From Atlantibacter hermannii (GTDB lineage: Bacteria; Pseudomonadota; Gammaproteobacteria; Enterobacterales; Enterobacteriaceae), in assembly GCA_900635495.1 (NCBI GenBank), contig LR134136.1, positions 1,674,001 to 1,738,000 on the forward strand: a DNA stretch of 64,000 nt, given 5' to 3'. Positions 9,586 to 18,112 of the stretch are shown here, one piece after another. The number at the start of each line of letters is the position of its first letter. Position 1 is the stretch's first letter. A program made the position numbers and the translations under genes. The notes below the pieces were generated by a model. The model had not been told where the DNA came from, ran no database searches, and saw only the letters and a program-made list of their open reading frames with translations.

Positions 9586-10014
9586 ATGGTTACGAAGGTG
9601 ATTGGCGCGATAAATAGCGCATTAAGCAAGGACGATCTCGGTAAGTTGTTGTTGCGTCTTGGCGTGGGTGGACTGATGTTATTTCACGGGCTGCATAAAT
9701 TATTTGGCGGCGTGGACGGTATTGCAGGCATGCTGACCGCGCATGGCATTCCAGGATTTGTGGCTTACGGCGTGCTGTTGGGTGAGGTCGTCGCGCCGGT
9801 GCTGATTATCCTCGGCGTGCTGACGCGACTTTCCGCGTTAGGTCTGGCCTTTACCATGGTAGTGGCATGGTTGCTGGTGGGGCTAAATAATACTTTTATG
9901 CTCGATAAGGTGGGAGCCTGGGCGATCGAAAGCCTGGTTTACTTCTTCCTGGGGGCGCTGGCGGTTGCCTTTCTTGGCGCAGGGCGTTACGCACTGGGCG
10001 GAAAATGGCGCTAA
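9586..10014 (+). CDS. DoxX-family membrane protein
   Basis: A small integral membrane protein of 142 residues with four apparent membrane segments and the DoxX-family feature GGLMLFHGLHKLFGG near the N-terminus (residues ~28-42), then GVLLGEVVAPVLIILG. DoxX proteins are often linked to redox or thiol stress, but the role of this one is unknown. Start 9586 was chosen over an upstream in-frame codon at 9529 because AAAAGAGGTGACT is a good ribosome site. E. coli K-12 has no gene here. It is divergent from poxB and shares a bidirectional terminator with hcr. Confidence 0.85.
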   Translation: MVTKVIGAINSALSKDDLGKLLLRLGVGGLMLFHGLHKLFGGVDGIAGMLTAHGIPGFVAYGVLLGEVVAPVLIILGVLTRLSALGLAFTMVVAWLLVGLNNTFMLDKVGAWAIESLVYFFLGALAVAFLGAGRYALGGKWR

Positions 10015-10025
10015 ATGCGTAGCTC

Positions 10026-10060
10026 AAAAAAAAGGCGCTTTTCAGCGCCTTTTTTATTTT
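10026..10060. terminator. Bidirectional terminator between the DoxX gene and hcr
   Basis: Stem AAAGGCGCT / AGCGCCTTT with a TTTC loop, flanked by A-tract and T-tract on both sides. It can serve the DoxX gene (plus) and hcr (minus), which converge here. Confidence 0.85.
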
Positions 10061-10071
10061 CTGATGCGAAC

Positions 10072-11040
10072 TTACGCCAGAACCAGATCCCCTTGCGGGT
10101 GGCAGGAACAGGCCAGAACGTATCCTTCTGCGATTTCGCGTTCGGTAAGCGTCATGGTGCTGTTTACCGTGTACTCGCCAGAAACCACCCGGGTTTTGCA
10201 GCAGCCACAAACACCAGCGCGGCACGCGGCATTAACCGGCACTTTATTGCTTTCCAGTGCTTCCAGCAGCGTCGTACCCACCGGGCTGTAAAATTCACGG
10301 GCTGGGGTCAGCGTGGTGAATTTCAGGCCGCTGGTGGCCGCGTCAGCCACAGGCGTAAAGAACTTCTCTTTAAAGAACTGAGTGACACCCAGCGCTTTGA
10401 CGTTTTCTTCCACCGCATCCATATAAGGCGCAGGACCACAAGTCATCACGGTGCGCGACGCGATATCCGGTACGGCAGCCAGCAGTTCGCGGGTTAAACG
10501 GCCTTCGATAAAACCGGGTTCGTTGGCCACTTCCGCGACCAGCGTCACCGGATAGTTTTTCCACTCTTCGGCGAAGATAACGTCTTTTGGTGAACGGACG
10601 TTATAAATCACCTGCACATCAGCCTGCGGGCGGTTTTTCGCCAGCCAGCGGCGCATGGACATAATCGGCGTTACACCACAGCCCGCCGCCAGCAGCAGGA
10701 AGCGATCGGTGTTTTTATCTTCACAGATAAAATCGCCTTGCGCGTCTGACAGCCAGATATAGTCGCCGCGTTTTACTTCGCCGGTCAGCCATTGCGAGCC
10801 AACCCCCTCGTCGATACGTCGGATGGTCAGCGTAATAAACGGGCTGACGCCAGGCGTTGACGAAATCGTATAGGCTCGCAGCGTATCGGCGCTGTTACGA
10901 ATACTGACCAGCGCATACTGTCCGGCTTTGTACGAATAATGATCGTGACAGAACAGCGACAGGGTCCAGACATCCGGCGTTTCCTGTTGGATGTGGTGCA
11001 CCTGCATCCGCCACGGGCATTGAGAGGTTGGCATCGTCAT
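10072..11040 (-). CDS. hcr: Hcr, NADH oxidoreductase for Hcp
   Basis: Transfers electrons from NADH to the hybrid-cluster protein Hcp. It is 322 residues, as in E. coli. An N-terminal FAD-binding ferredoxin-reductase domain (LRAYTISSTPG binds FAD; AAGCGVTPIMSM is the NAD-binding start) is followed by a C-terminal plant-type [2Fe-2S] ferredoxin domain, with the cysteine set CRAGVCGCC and a later Cys in LACSCHP. It lies 9 bp after hcp on the same strand and forms the hcp-hcr operon. Confidence 0.96.
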   Translation of the reverse strand: MTMPTSQCPWRMQVHHIQQETPDVWTLSLFCHDHYSYKAGQYALVSIRNSADTLRAYTISSTPGVSPFITLTIRRIDEGVGSQWLTGEVKRGDYIWLSDAQGDFICEDKNTDRFLLLAAGCGVTPIMSMRRWLAKNRPQADVQVIYNVRSPKDVIFAEEWKNYPVTLVAEVANEPGFIEGRLTRELLAAVPDIASRTVMTCGPAPYMDAVEENVKALGVTQFFKEKFFTPVADAATSGLKFTTLTPAREFYSPVGTTLLEALESNKVPVNAACRAGVCGCCKTRVVSGEYTVNSTMTLTEREIAEGYVLACSCHPQGDLVLA

Positions 11041-11049
11041 AGGTTCTCC

Positions 11050-12703
11050 TTACGCGCTCAGCAGCTGCTTCATATCTTCTTCAACGGTGGTCACGGAACG
11101 CAGACCAAATTTCTCGTTAAGCACAGCCAGCAGATCCGGGGTCAGGAAGCCAGGCGCTGTCGGGCCGGTCACGATATTGGTCACGCCCAGGGACAGCAGC
11201 GTCAGGAGGATCACAATCGCTTTCTGTTCGAACCAGGAGAGCACCAGAGACAGCGGCAGATCGTTCACGCCACAGCCCAGTTTTTCAGCCAGGGTCACGG
11301 CCAGGATAATGGCAGAGTAAGCATCGTTACACTGACCGGCATCCACCAGACGCGGCAAGCCTTCGATATTGCCGAAGTCCAGTTTGTTGAAACGGTATTT
11401 ACCGCACGCCAGGGTCAGGATCAGGCAGTCCTGCGGAACGCTGGTGGCGAAATCGGTAAAGTAGTTACGTTCGCCGCGCGCGCCGTCACAGCCGCCGATC
11501 AGGAAGATGTGACGCAGTTTTTCGCGGCTTACCAGATCGATCAGCGAGTCTGCCGCACCCAGCAGGGTTTCACGGCCAAAGCCCACGGTGATCAGGTGTT
11601 CGATTTCGCTGTAGGTGAAGCCCGGCAGTTGTTGCGCCTGTTCAATAACAGGGCTGAAATCGTCGCCTTCCAGATGATTCACACCTGGCCAGCCTACGAT
11701 GCTGCGGGTCCAGATACGGTCGTCATAGCTGCCCACGGTCGGGTCGATGATGCAGTTGGACGTCATCACGATTGGGCCAGGGAAGCGGGCAAACTCGGTC
11801 TGTTGGTTCTGCCAGCCGCTGCCGTAGTTACCGACCAGATGTTTGAATTTACGCAGTTCCGGGTAGCCGTGCGCCGGCAGCATTTCGCCGTGGGTATAGA
11901 CGTTAACGCCGGTGCCTTCGGTCTGCTCCAGCAGGTTATGCAGATCCAGCAGATCGTGACCGGGAAATCAGGATACATTTGCCGGCAACCGGTTTGACGT
12001 TGACCTGAGTCGGCGTCGGGTGGCCGTATTTACCGGTTTCGCCAGCGTCCAGAATACTCATAACTTTAAAGTTCATCTGGCCGATACCCATGGCGCACTC
12101 CAGCAGCGCGTTCATGTCGGAAGGCCAGGTGCCAAGCCACGCCATATACTGGTGGTACTGGGCGTAAATCTCGTTGTCGTACTGACCCAGTACGTGGGCG
12201 TGTTCCATATAAGCTGCCGCGCCTTTCAGGCCGTACAGGCACAGTAAGCGCAGACCAAGAATATTTTCACCAATAACGGCTTTGTCGATATTAGGCGTAA
12301 ACGCCGCAGCCTGGCGCTGCAGGTCGCCTAAGTCATCGCTGATCAACTGCAGATCGGCCATCGGATTATCTACCGTGGCGTTGGCATCGACGGCCAGGCA
12401 GCGTGCTTTCAGCGATTCGCGTTTTTCAATGGCTTCGCGTGCGTAGCCAACGATGCGAGGGGAATCAAAGTTAACGTTCGTCAGCGTGGAGAAAAAGGCG
12501 CGCGGTGCGAAGTTATCGATTTCATGATCGATAATCCCCAGTTCACGCGCTTTAACCGCCCAGGCGGACAGCCCTTGCAGGGCGGCAATCAATAAGTCTT
12601 GCAGGTCGGATGTTTCGGCGGTTTTGCCGCACATACCCTGAGCGTATGAGCAGCCGTTGCCAGCAGGAGTACGGATGGTTTGTTCACATTGCACACAAAA
12701 CAT
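11050..12703 (-). pseudogene. hcp: Hcp, hybrid-cluster protein / NO reductase (one frameshift)
   Basis: An anaerobic hybrid-cluster protein: a high-affinity NO reductase that also acts as protein S-nitrosylase in E. coli. The N-terminal cysteines Cys3, Cys6, Cys18 and Cys25 match the [4Fe-4S] cluster pattern of the family. Total length is 1654 bp, exactly 550 codons plus stop plus one base, and E. coli Hcp is 550 residues. The extra base is in GGG at 11962-11964; removing it joins GKCILIS to GHDLLDLHNLLEQTEG. The downstream part carries the hybrid-cluster ligand region (GGCDGARGERNYF and following). Probably intact in the organism. Confidence 0.9.
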
Positions 12704-12715
12704 AATGATACCTTA

Positions 12716-12738
12716 AAGTTATATTTGATATACATGTT
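12716..12738 (-). promoter_or_regulatory. Candidate NsrR operator at hcp
   Basis: A 23-bp imperfect palindrome that reads AACATGTATAT-C-AAATATAACTT on the minus strand. It agrees with the NsrR pattern (AAGATGCATTT-N-AAATGCATCTT) at 16 of 22 positions by my count. It lies 13 bp before the hcp ATG, just downstream of a possible -10 (CATAAT at 12743-12748). NsrR repression of hcp by NO sensing is established in E. coli. Confidence 0.5.
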
Positions 12739-12797
12739 TAAGATTATGCGTCTGTGAGAAGGGTTAAAAGGGGTTTTTACGGTTATTTCATTGGAGA

Positions 12798-12811
12798 TTG
12801 ATTTAGCGCAA
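12798..12811 (-). promoter_or_regulatory. Candidate FNR site upstream of hcp
   Basis: Minus strand TTGCGCTAAATCAA, against FNR consensus TTGATNNNNATCAA (one half perfect, the other 3 of 5). Its centre is about 70 bp upstream of the start site inferred from the -10 at 12743-12748. Published E. coli work places an FNR site at about -72 at this promoter. It lies in the gap between hcp and lysO. Confidence 0.5.
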
Positions 12812-12844
12812 TTTTGGCGATGCTTATGCATCGCCAGCGCAAAA

Positions 12845-13744
12845 TCAGGCGGCGAAAAACGCCATTAACAGGGGCACCAGTAAACTGAGCACAAAACCGT
12901 GCACGATGGCGGCAGGCACCATTTCCAGCCCTCCGCTGCGTTGCAGTACGGGTAAGGTGAAATCCATTGACGTGGCGCCGCATAAGCCCAGCGCTGCGGA
13001 ACGACTGCGGCGTACCAGGCCCGGAATGAGCATGATGGCTACCAGTTCCCGCGCCAGATCGTTAAAGAAGGTCGCGCTGCCGATAACCGGCCCATAGGCC
13101 TCCGTCATCAGAATACCCGACAGCGAATACCAGCCGAAACCGGAAGCCATCGCCAGACCAGTACGAATCGGCAGGTCGAGGATCAGTGCGTTGATCACGC
13201 CCGCCACCAGCGAACTGGCAACCACCAACACCGCGACTATCATCCCACGGCGGTTCAGCACGATTTGGCGTAATGTCATGCCATTATTACGTAACTGAAT
13301 ACCAATCAGAAACAGCAGGAAAATAAGGGTGTACTCGCTGGCTTGTGTGGCATGAATAAGCACGTCTATGCCGGTTAATCCAAGCGCGAAACCCAGCACC
13401 ACAACGCCACAAAGCTTAAGGGATTCCAGCGCCATAGCGATGCGCGACGGTAATTTTTCCTGATGATGGTGATGACGCCAAGGGAGAGACTTATCCAGCC
13501 AGAACAAGGCTGCGCAGTTGCAGAGTAAAATAACCACCACGCTGACGGCGGAATAATGAAAAATTGCCAGCAAATTCGTGCTCAGGTTATCAAGAAACGC
13601 CAGGCTGATGCCCATAAAAAACAGGATAACGTAGACAATCCAGCTCAGCAGGCGGTTAATGGTTTTTAAAGCGGTAGTATTATTCAGGGGAATAAGATAG
13701 CCGACGATGAGCGGTACTAAAATGATCAGTAATCCTGACAACAT
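12845..13744 (-). CDS. lysO: LysO, L-lysine exporter (YbjE)
   Basis: An inner-membrane exporter of L-lysine and its antimetabolite thialysine. It is 299 residues, as in E. coli LysO. It has about eight hydrophobic segments, and the conserved blocks MGISLAFLDNL, GIQLRNNGMTL and GATSMDFTLPVLQ carry the acidic and asparagine residues typical of the family. In E. coli it is induced by ArgP and repressed by lysine; I did not resolve those sites here. It stands alone, with hcp downstream and the aqpZ remnant upstream. Confidence 0.95.
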   Translation of the reverse strand: MLSGLLIILVPLIVGYLIPLNNTTALKTINRLLSWIVYVILFFMGISLAFLDNLSTNLLAIFHYSAVSVVVILLCNCAALFWLDKSLPWRHHHHQEKLPSRIAMALESLKLCGVVVLGFALGLTGIDVLIHATQASEYTLIFLLFLIGIQLRNNGMTLRQIVLNRRGMIVAVLVVASSLVAGVINALILDLPIRTGLAMASGFGWYSLSGILMTEAYGPVIGSATFFNDLARELVAIMLIPGLVRRSRSAALGLCGATSMDFTLPVLQRSGGLEMVPAAIVHGFVLSLLVPLLMAFFAA

Positions 13745-13838
13745 GGGAAATCAAGGTCCTTGCAGTAAATGAGCCTGTTAACACTACCCAAAGCCAGGAA
13801 ATGAGTAAAGCTACAAAAAATAAAGATTTTTATGCAAT

Positions 13839-13867
13839 AAAGGCCTGCGTTTTGCAGGCCTTTTTCT
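13839..13867. terminator. Terminator-like hairpin between aqpZ remnant and lysO
   Basis: Stem AAAGGCCTGC / GCAGGCCTTT with a GTTTT loop, followed by a T-run on the plus strand and an A-rich start that gives T-rich sequence on the minus strand. It sits directly after the aqpZ remnant stop. Confidence 0.75.
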
Positions 13868-13868
13868 T

Positions 13869-14110
13869 TTAGCTGCGTTTCTCAAGCAGCGTACGGTAGA
13901 TAACACCGCCCAGCACGCCGCCGATAATGGGCATCACCCAGAACAGCCAAACCTGTTGCAATGCCCATCCGCCCTGGAATAGCGCAACGGCCGATGGCGA
14001 TCGGCGCGGTTTTATTCGCGCGGCATGAATAATAATCAAAAAAGCGCGCGTTAAAATAACTCCGGTAATAAAGCCAGATAGCATGGAATATCCGCCGGGG
14101 AATATTGTTT
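13869..14110 (-). pseudogene. aqpZ: aqpZ remnant (aquaporin Z), largely deleted
   Basis: Only fragments of the 231-residue water channel remain. The intact end encodes VALFQGGWALQQVWLFW and IIGGVLGGVIYRTLLEKRS, the C-terminus of AqpZ. Before it, in shifting frames, are traces of GGYSMLS (about residue 130 of E. coli AqpZ), LIIIHAA and NKTAPIAIG. The segment that should follow, including the second NPA motif of the pore, is gone, and everything before about residue 120 is absent. ybjD starts 120 bp further on. An open frame of 71 codons (14084 to 13869) exists but cannot form a channel. Unlike the one-base breaks elsewhere in the window, this is true gene decay. Confidence 0.85.
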
Positions 14111-14229
14111 TATCCGTTTGTGATAATGAATGTCATAACAATGCGCTGTGACCGCTGCGGTTACACAACAGTGATCCTGCCGCTATACTCCCAGCACATA
14201 AAGGATCGGTAGCAACAGCGGGAGAACGT

Positions 14230-15888
14230 ATGTTCCTTGAGCGCGTCGAGATTGTGGGTTTTCGCGGTATTAACCGTCTGTCCTTAATGCTGGAACAAAC
14301 CAATGTTCTGATTGGCGAGAACGCCTGGGGCAAATCCAGTCTGCTGGATGCGCTGACGTTGCTGCTGGCGCCGGGCGACAATCTCTATCATTTTACCCGT
14401 GACGATTTTTGGTTCCCGCCAGGTGATCTTCATGGACGCGAACATCATCTGCACATCATTCTCACTTTCCGCGAAACCGAACCTGGTCGCCACAACGGGC
14501 GGCGATACCGCCACCTCGCGCCAGTATGGGATAACGGGCAGGATGGGTATGCGCGCATTCATTACCGGCTGGAAGGCGAACTGGCTGACGATGGCGCAGT
14601 GATGACGCTGCGCAGCTTTCTGGACAACCGCGGCGAAGCGCTGGAACTTGAGGCGATTGATGACCTGGCGGCACATCTTATCCGCCTGTCTCCGGTACTG
14701 CGCTTACGGGACGCTCGCTTTATGCAGCGTATTCGCAACGGCGCGCTACCCGGTGCGCCGGAGGTGGAAGTCACCGCCCGCCAGCTGGATTTCCTGGCGC
14801 GGGAACTGGTGGCGCGTCCGCAAAACCTTACCGATGGGCAGATCCGACAAGGGCTGTCGGCAATGGTGCAACTGCTGGAGCATTATTTCGCTGAGCAAAG
14901 TACGCATCAGGCGCGCTATCGTCTGCTGCGCCGCCGCTCTCATGATGAACAGCGCAGCTGGCGCTATCTGGATGTCATCAACCGCATGATCGACAAGCCG
15001 GGCAGCCGTACGCACCGGGTGATCCTGCTTGGCCTGTTCTCAACACTGTTGCAGGCGAAGGGCACGGTAAATCTGGATCGTGATGCGCGTCCGCTGTTGC
15101 TGGTGGAAGATCCCGAGACCCGTCTGCATCCGATTATGCTTTCTGTGGCCTGGCAGTTGTTGAACCTGTTGCCGTTGCAGAAAATCACCACCACCAACTC
15201 CAGCGAACTGCTCTCGCTCACGCCAGTGGAGCAGGTTTGCCGTCTGGTGCGTGAATCGGCACGCGTGTCCGCCTGGCGGCTGGGGCCAGGCGGAATGAAT
15301 GCCGAAGACAGCCGACGTATCGCCTACCATATTCGTTTTAATCGTCCGGCGGCGCTGTTTGCCCGGTGCTGGCTGCTGGTGGAAGGCGAAACAGAAGTGT
15401 GGGTCATTAACGAGTTGGCGCGCCAGTGCGGCCACCATTTTGAAGCGGAAGGTGTGCGGGTCATTGAATTCGCCCAGTCCGGGCTGAAACCGCTGCTCAA
15501 ATTTGCCCGGCGGATGGGTATTGAATGGCATGTGCTGGTGGACGGCGACGAAGCCGGGAAAAAATATGCCGCCACGGTGCGCAGCCTGCTGAATAACGAT
15601 CGCGAAGAGGAGCGCGTTCATTTGACGGCGCTACCTGCCATGGATATGGAGCACTTTATGTACCGGGAGGGATTTTCCGATGTGTTCCACCGCGTCGCGC
15701 AACTGCCGGATAATATTCCAATGAATATGCGGCGGGTGATTATTAAAGCTATCCACCGCTCATCGAAACCCGATCTGGCGATTGAAGTGGCGCTCGAAGC
15801 AGGGCGGCGGGGTGTGGACGCCGTTCCGCACCTGCTGCGCAAAATGTTCTCGCGGGTACTCTGGCTGGCGCGGGGCCGTGCGGATTAA
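14230..15888 (+). CDS. ybjD: YbjD, OLD-family ATP-dependent nuclease-like protein
   Basis: A 552-residue OLD-family protein, the same length as E. coli YbjD. The N-terminal ABC-type ATPase has Walker A GENAWGKS at residues 29-36. The C-terminal TOPRIM domain shows LLVEGETE near residue 381 and VDGDEAGKK near residue 437, the metal-binding pattern of OLD nucleases. OLD proteins are DNA nucleases, some with anti-phage roles; no activity has been proved for this one to my knowledge. It faces ybjX, and the two stop codons overlap by 4 bp. Confidence 0.92.
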   Translation: MFLERVEIVGFRGINRLSLMLEQTNVLIGENAWGKSSLLDALTLLLAPGDNLYHFTRDDFWFPPGDLHGREHHLHIILTFRETEPGRHNGRRYRHLAPVWDNGQDGYARIHYRLEGELADDGAVMTLRSFLDNRGEALELEAIDDLAAHLIRLSPVLRLRDARFMQRIRNGALPGAPEVEVTARQLDFLARELVARPQNLTDGQIRQGLSAMVQLLEHYFAEQSTHQARYRLLRRRSHDEQRSWRYLDVINRMIDKPGSRTHRVILLGLFSTLLQAKGTVNLDRDARPLLLVEDPETRLHPIMLSVAWQLLNLLPLQKITTTNSSELLSLTPVEQVCRLVRESARVSAWRLGPGGMNAEDSRRIAYHIRFNRPAALFARCWLLVEGETEVWVINELARQCGHHFEAEGVRVIEFAQSGLKPLLKFARRMGIEWHVLVDGDEAGKKYAATVRSLLNNDREEERVHLTALPAMDMEHFMYREGFSDVFHRVAQLPDNIPMNMRRVIIKAIHRSSKPDLAIEVALEAGRRGVDAVPHLLRKMFSRVLWLARGRAD

Positions 15889-16844
15889 CGTGCCTGCATC
15901 GCCTCGTTGATTTGCCCGGCGAGGCTATCCAGTAAATCGTAGCGGCGACGGTATTCCGCACGTTTTTTACTGGCGATCTCTTCCATTGGTTTACGGGCGA
16001 CCGTTAACGGCAGCGTAAAATAGCCGCGTTCGCCCGGTACACCGTTCATCGATGCCCAGAAGCTGTCGTAATCAGCATGCAACAGCGCTTGTTTCTTTTT
16101 GGCGTAACGCCAGTTGCGATAAATATGGGTGTTGTTGCTCACCGCCTGGATTTGCTCAGCCTCTACCCAGGGCGCGAGCAGACAAGCCGCTTCAAGCAGG
16201 AGCCGCTTGGGGAACAACCCGTGACAGGCTTTGGTAGCAGTCTGGATCGATTCATGGGGGATCCAGCTTTTCGCGCCCTGTAGCCCGCCAATAAACAGCG
16301 TCGGTTTGCCCTCGTGCTCACGTAACGTAAACGTCATCCCGGCCAGAACCGTGTCGCTTTCATCACAAAACAGCAGCGTGGTCTCGCCTTCTTTATCCAG
16401 CGTCGCGAGGGAGGCAAGCTTAATACGGTACTGTTCGCCGTTTTTGCCGGTAAGCCAGGCAAGGCTGGCGCCCTGGGATGTCCAGTGCGATTGTAAAAGC
16501 GCTGCGGGTAAAAGACGGTGTAATTGTTTATAGTGAAAATCCAGTGCCGCACAGGCTTCAGAACGCGTGGTACCGACGGTTAAATAAGGGCGATGTAACC
16601 GGCAGGGTAAGCCCGGCTGTGCCTGCAATAGCATATCCAGATGCGGCTGACGCGCCAGCATACTGAGTAATTGCCCGGTGGCGAGCGGCGTCGCCAGCGA
16701 ACGCAGAAGGAATTTACGACGATAGCGCCGATCCTGCCAGGCAGTACCTGGCATAAACTTACCGGCGCTCAGCGCGCGAAAAAGTTGCCAGCCGTTACGC
16801 GGCGCGTAAGGAATATCGTTTGCCGTGGCGAAAAAAGTAGACAT
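15885..16844 (-). CDS. ybjX: YbjX, DUF535 (VirK-like) protein
   Basis: A 319-residue DUF535 protein, homologous to E. coli YbjX (330 residues) and to Salmonella and Shigella VirK-type proteins. No catalytic motif is obvious; it has no signal peptide. Conserved features include GGLQGAKSWIPHESIQ and the lysine-rich C-terminal RKPMEEIASKKRAEYRRRYDLLD. E. coli ybjX belongs to the PhoPQ regulon and relatives have been linked to resistance to host peptides; that role is inferred here. It is divergent from macA across 152 bp. Confidence 0.9.
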   Translation of the reverse strand: MSTFFATANDIPYAPRNGWQLFRALSAGKFMPGTAWQDRRYRRKFLLRSLATPLATGQLLSMLARQPHLDMLLQAQPGLPCRLHRPYLTVGTTRSEACAALDFHYKQLHRLLPAALLQSHWTSQGASLAWLTGKNGEQYRIKLASLATLDKEGETTLLFCDESDTVLAGMTFTLREHEGKPTLFIGGLQGAKSWIPHESIQTATKACHGLFPKRLLLEAACLLAPWVEAEQIQAVSNNTHIYRNWRYAKKKQALLHADYDSFWASMNGVPGERGYFTLPLTVARKPMEEIASKKRAEYRRRYDLLDSLAGQINEAMQAR

Positions 16845-16886
16845 AGCAGTGGCTCGAGAATTAAACGAACCTGTATTTGAACAGAC

Positions 16887-16910
16887 TCATTTTCAATGAA
16901 AATTCAATGA
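16887..16910. promoter_or_regulatory. Direct repeat with 11-bp period between ybjX and macA
   Basis: TTCAATGA occurs at 16892-16899 and 16903-16910, starts 11 bp apart, one helical turn. An overlapping perfect inverted repeat TTTTCA-A-TGAAAA spans 16890-16902. Two direct half-sites one turn apart are typical of OmpR/PhoP-type response regulators, but the half-site does not match PhoP (GTTTA) or CpxR (GTAAA). The binding protein is unknown. Confidence 0.35.
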
Positions 16911-16996
16911 GCGCAGGCGGTGCGGGTTAAAATCCGTTTTGTTGAGGGTGCGTTTAACCAACGCGATGGACAGTTCAAAAATGAGATCCGGGATTT

Positions 16997-18112
16997 ATGC
17001 GCTTTAAGGGAAAAATGAAGAAACGTTATCTGGTGCTGGCTTTGCTGGTGGTTATCGCGGGCCTCTGGGCCTGGAAGACCCTTAACGCGCCGAAACCCCA
17101 GTATCAAACCATGATCGTGCGTAAAAGCGATCTGGAACAAACCGTGCTGGCAACGGGTAAACTCGACGCGTTAAAGAAAGTTGATGTCGGGGCGCAGGTG
17201 AGCGGTCAGCTAAAAACTCTTTCTGTCGAAATTGGCGATAAAGTTAAAAAAGACCAGCTTTTAGGCGTCATTGATCCCGAACAGGCCGAAAACCAGATTA
17301 AAGAAGTGGAAGCAACGTTGCAGGAGCTGCGCGCCCAACGCCAACAGGCGATGGCGGAAATGCAGCTGGCGAAAGTGACCCTCAGCCGTCAGCAGGCGCT
17401 GGCGAAAACGCAGGCCATTTCACGCCAGGACCTGGATACCGCCGCGACGCAGCTTACCGTTAAGCAGGCGCAAATCGGCACCATCGACGCGCAGATTAAA
17501 CGCAATCAGGCCTCATTAGACACCGCTAAAACCAATCTGGATTTCACCCGTATTATCGCGCCGATGGCGGGTGAAGTGACGCAAATTACGACCTTGCAGG
17601 GCCAGACGGTGATCGCCGCCCAACAAGCGCCGAATATTCTGACGCTGGCTGACCTCAGCACCATGCTGGTGAAGGCCCAGGTGTCAGAGGCCGATATTAT
17701 TCATCTGCGACCCGGGCAAAAGGCGTGGTTTACCGTGCTGGGCGATCCGCTCACCCGTTACGAAGGTGTGCTGAAAGATATTTTGCCCACCCCGGAAAAA
17801 GTGAACGACGCGATTTTCTATTACGCCCGTTTTGAAGTGCCGAACCCGAAAAGCGTGCTGCGTCTGGAGATGACGGCGCAGGTCCATATTCAACTGAGCG
17901 GCATGAAAAACGTGCTGACCATTCCGCTGTCGGCGTTAGGTGATCCCATCGGTGATAACCGTTATCGCATCACCATTATGCGTAATGGCGAAACCCGGGA
18001 GCGCGAAGTTTCTATCGGGGCGCGTAACGACACCCAGGTGCAGATTATCAAAGGCCTCGAAGAGGGCGAAGAAGTGGTCATCGGCAAAACCACACCCGGA
18101 GCGGCGCAATGA
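16997..18112 (+). CDS. macA: MacA, periplasmic adaptor of the MacAB-TolC efflux pump
   Basis: A membrane-fusion protein that links the MacB ATPase to TolC and stimulates its ATPase activity; it exports macrolides, enterotoxin or heme precursors in E. coli. It is 371 residues. An N-terminal membrane anchor (residues ~9-27) is followed by lipoyl, alpha-hairpin coiled coil (~90-160, rich in Q, A and E), and beta-barrel domains (VGAQVSGQLKTLSVEIGDKV, ITTLQGQTVIAAQQAPNILT). The start could also be MKKRYLVLALL, 6 codons later. The stop overlaps the macB start by 4 bp. Confidence 0.94.
   Translation: MRFKGKMKKRYLVLALLVVIAGLWAWKTLNAPKPQYQTMIVRKSDLEQTVLATGKLDALKKVDVGAQVSGQLKTLSVEIGDKVKKDQLLGVIDPEQAENQIKEVEATLQELRAQRQQAMAEMQLAKVTLSRQQALAKTQAISRQDLDTAATQLTVKQAQIGTIDAQIKRNQASLDTAKTNLDFTRIIAPMAGEVTQITTLQGQTVIAAQQAPNILTLADLSTMLVKAQVSEADIIHLRPGQKAWFTVLGDPLTRYEGVLKDILPTPEKVNDAIFYYARFEVPNPKSVLRLEMTAQVHIQLSGMKNVLTIPLSALGDPIGDNRYRITIMRNGETREREVSIGARNDTQVQIIKGLEEGEEVVIGKTTPGAAQ

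Noticed and set aside
10939..11997. Plus-strand open frame (352 codons) opposite hcr and hcp
   Set aside because: Antisense to both real genes and crossing their junction; no plausible start signal.
16861..16883. PhoP box upstream of ybjX
   Set aside because: Possible half-sites (TGTTCA and CGTTTA on the minus strand) are 16 bp apart, not the 11 bp needed.
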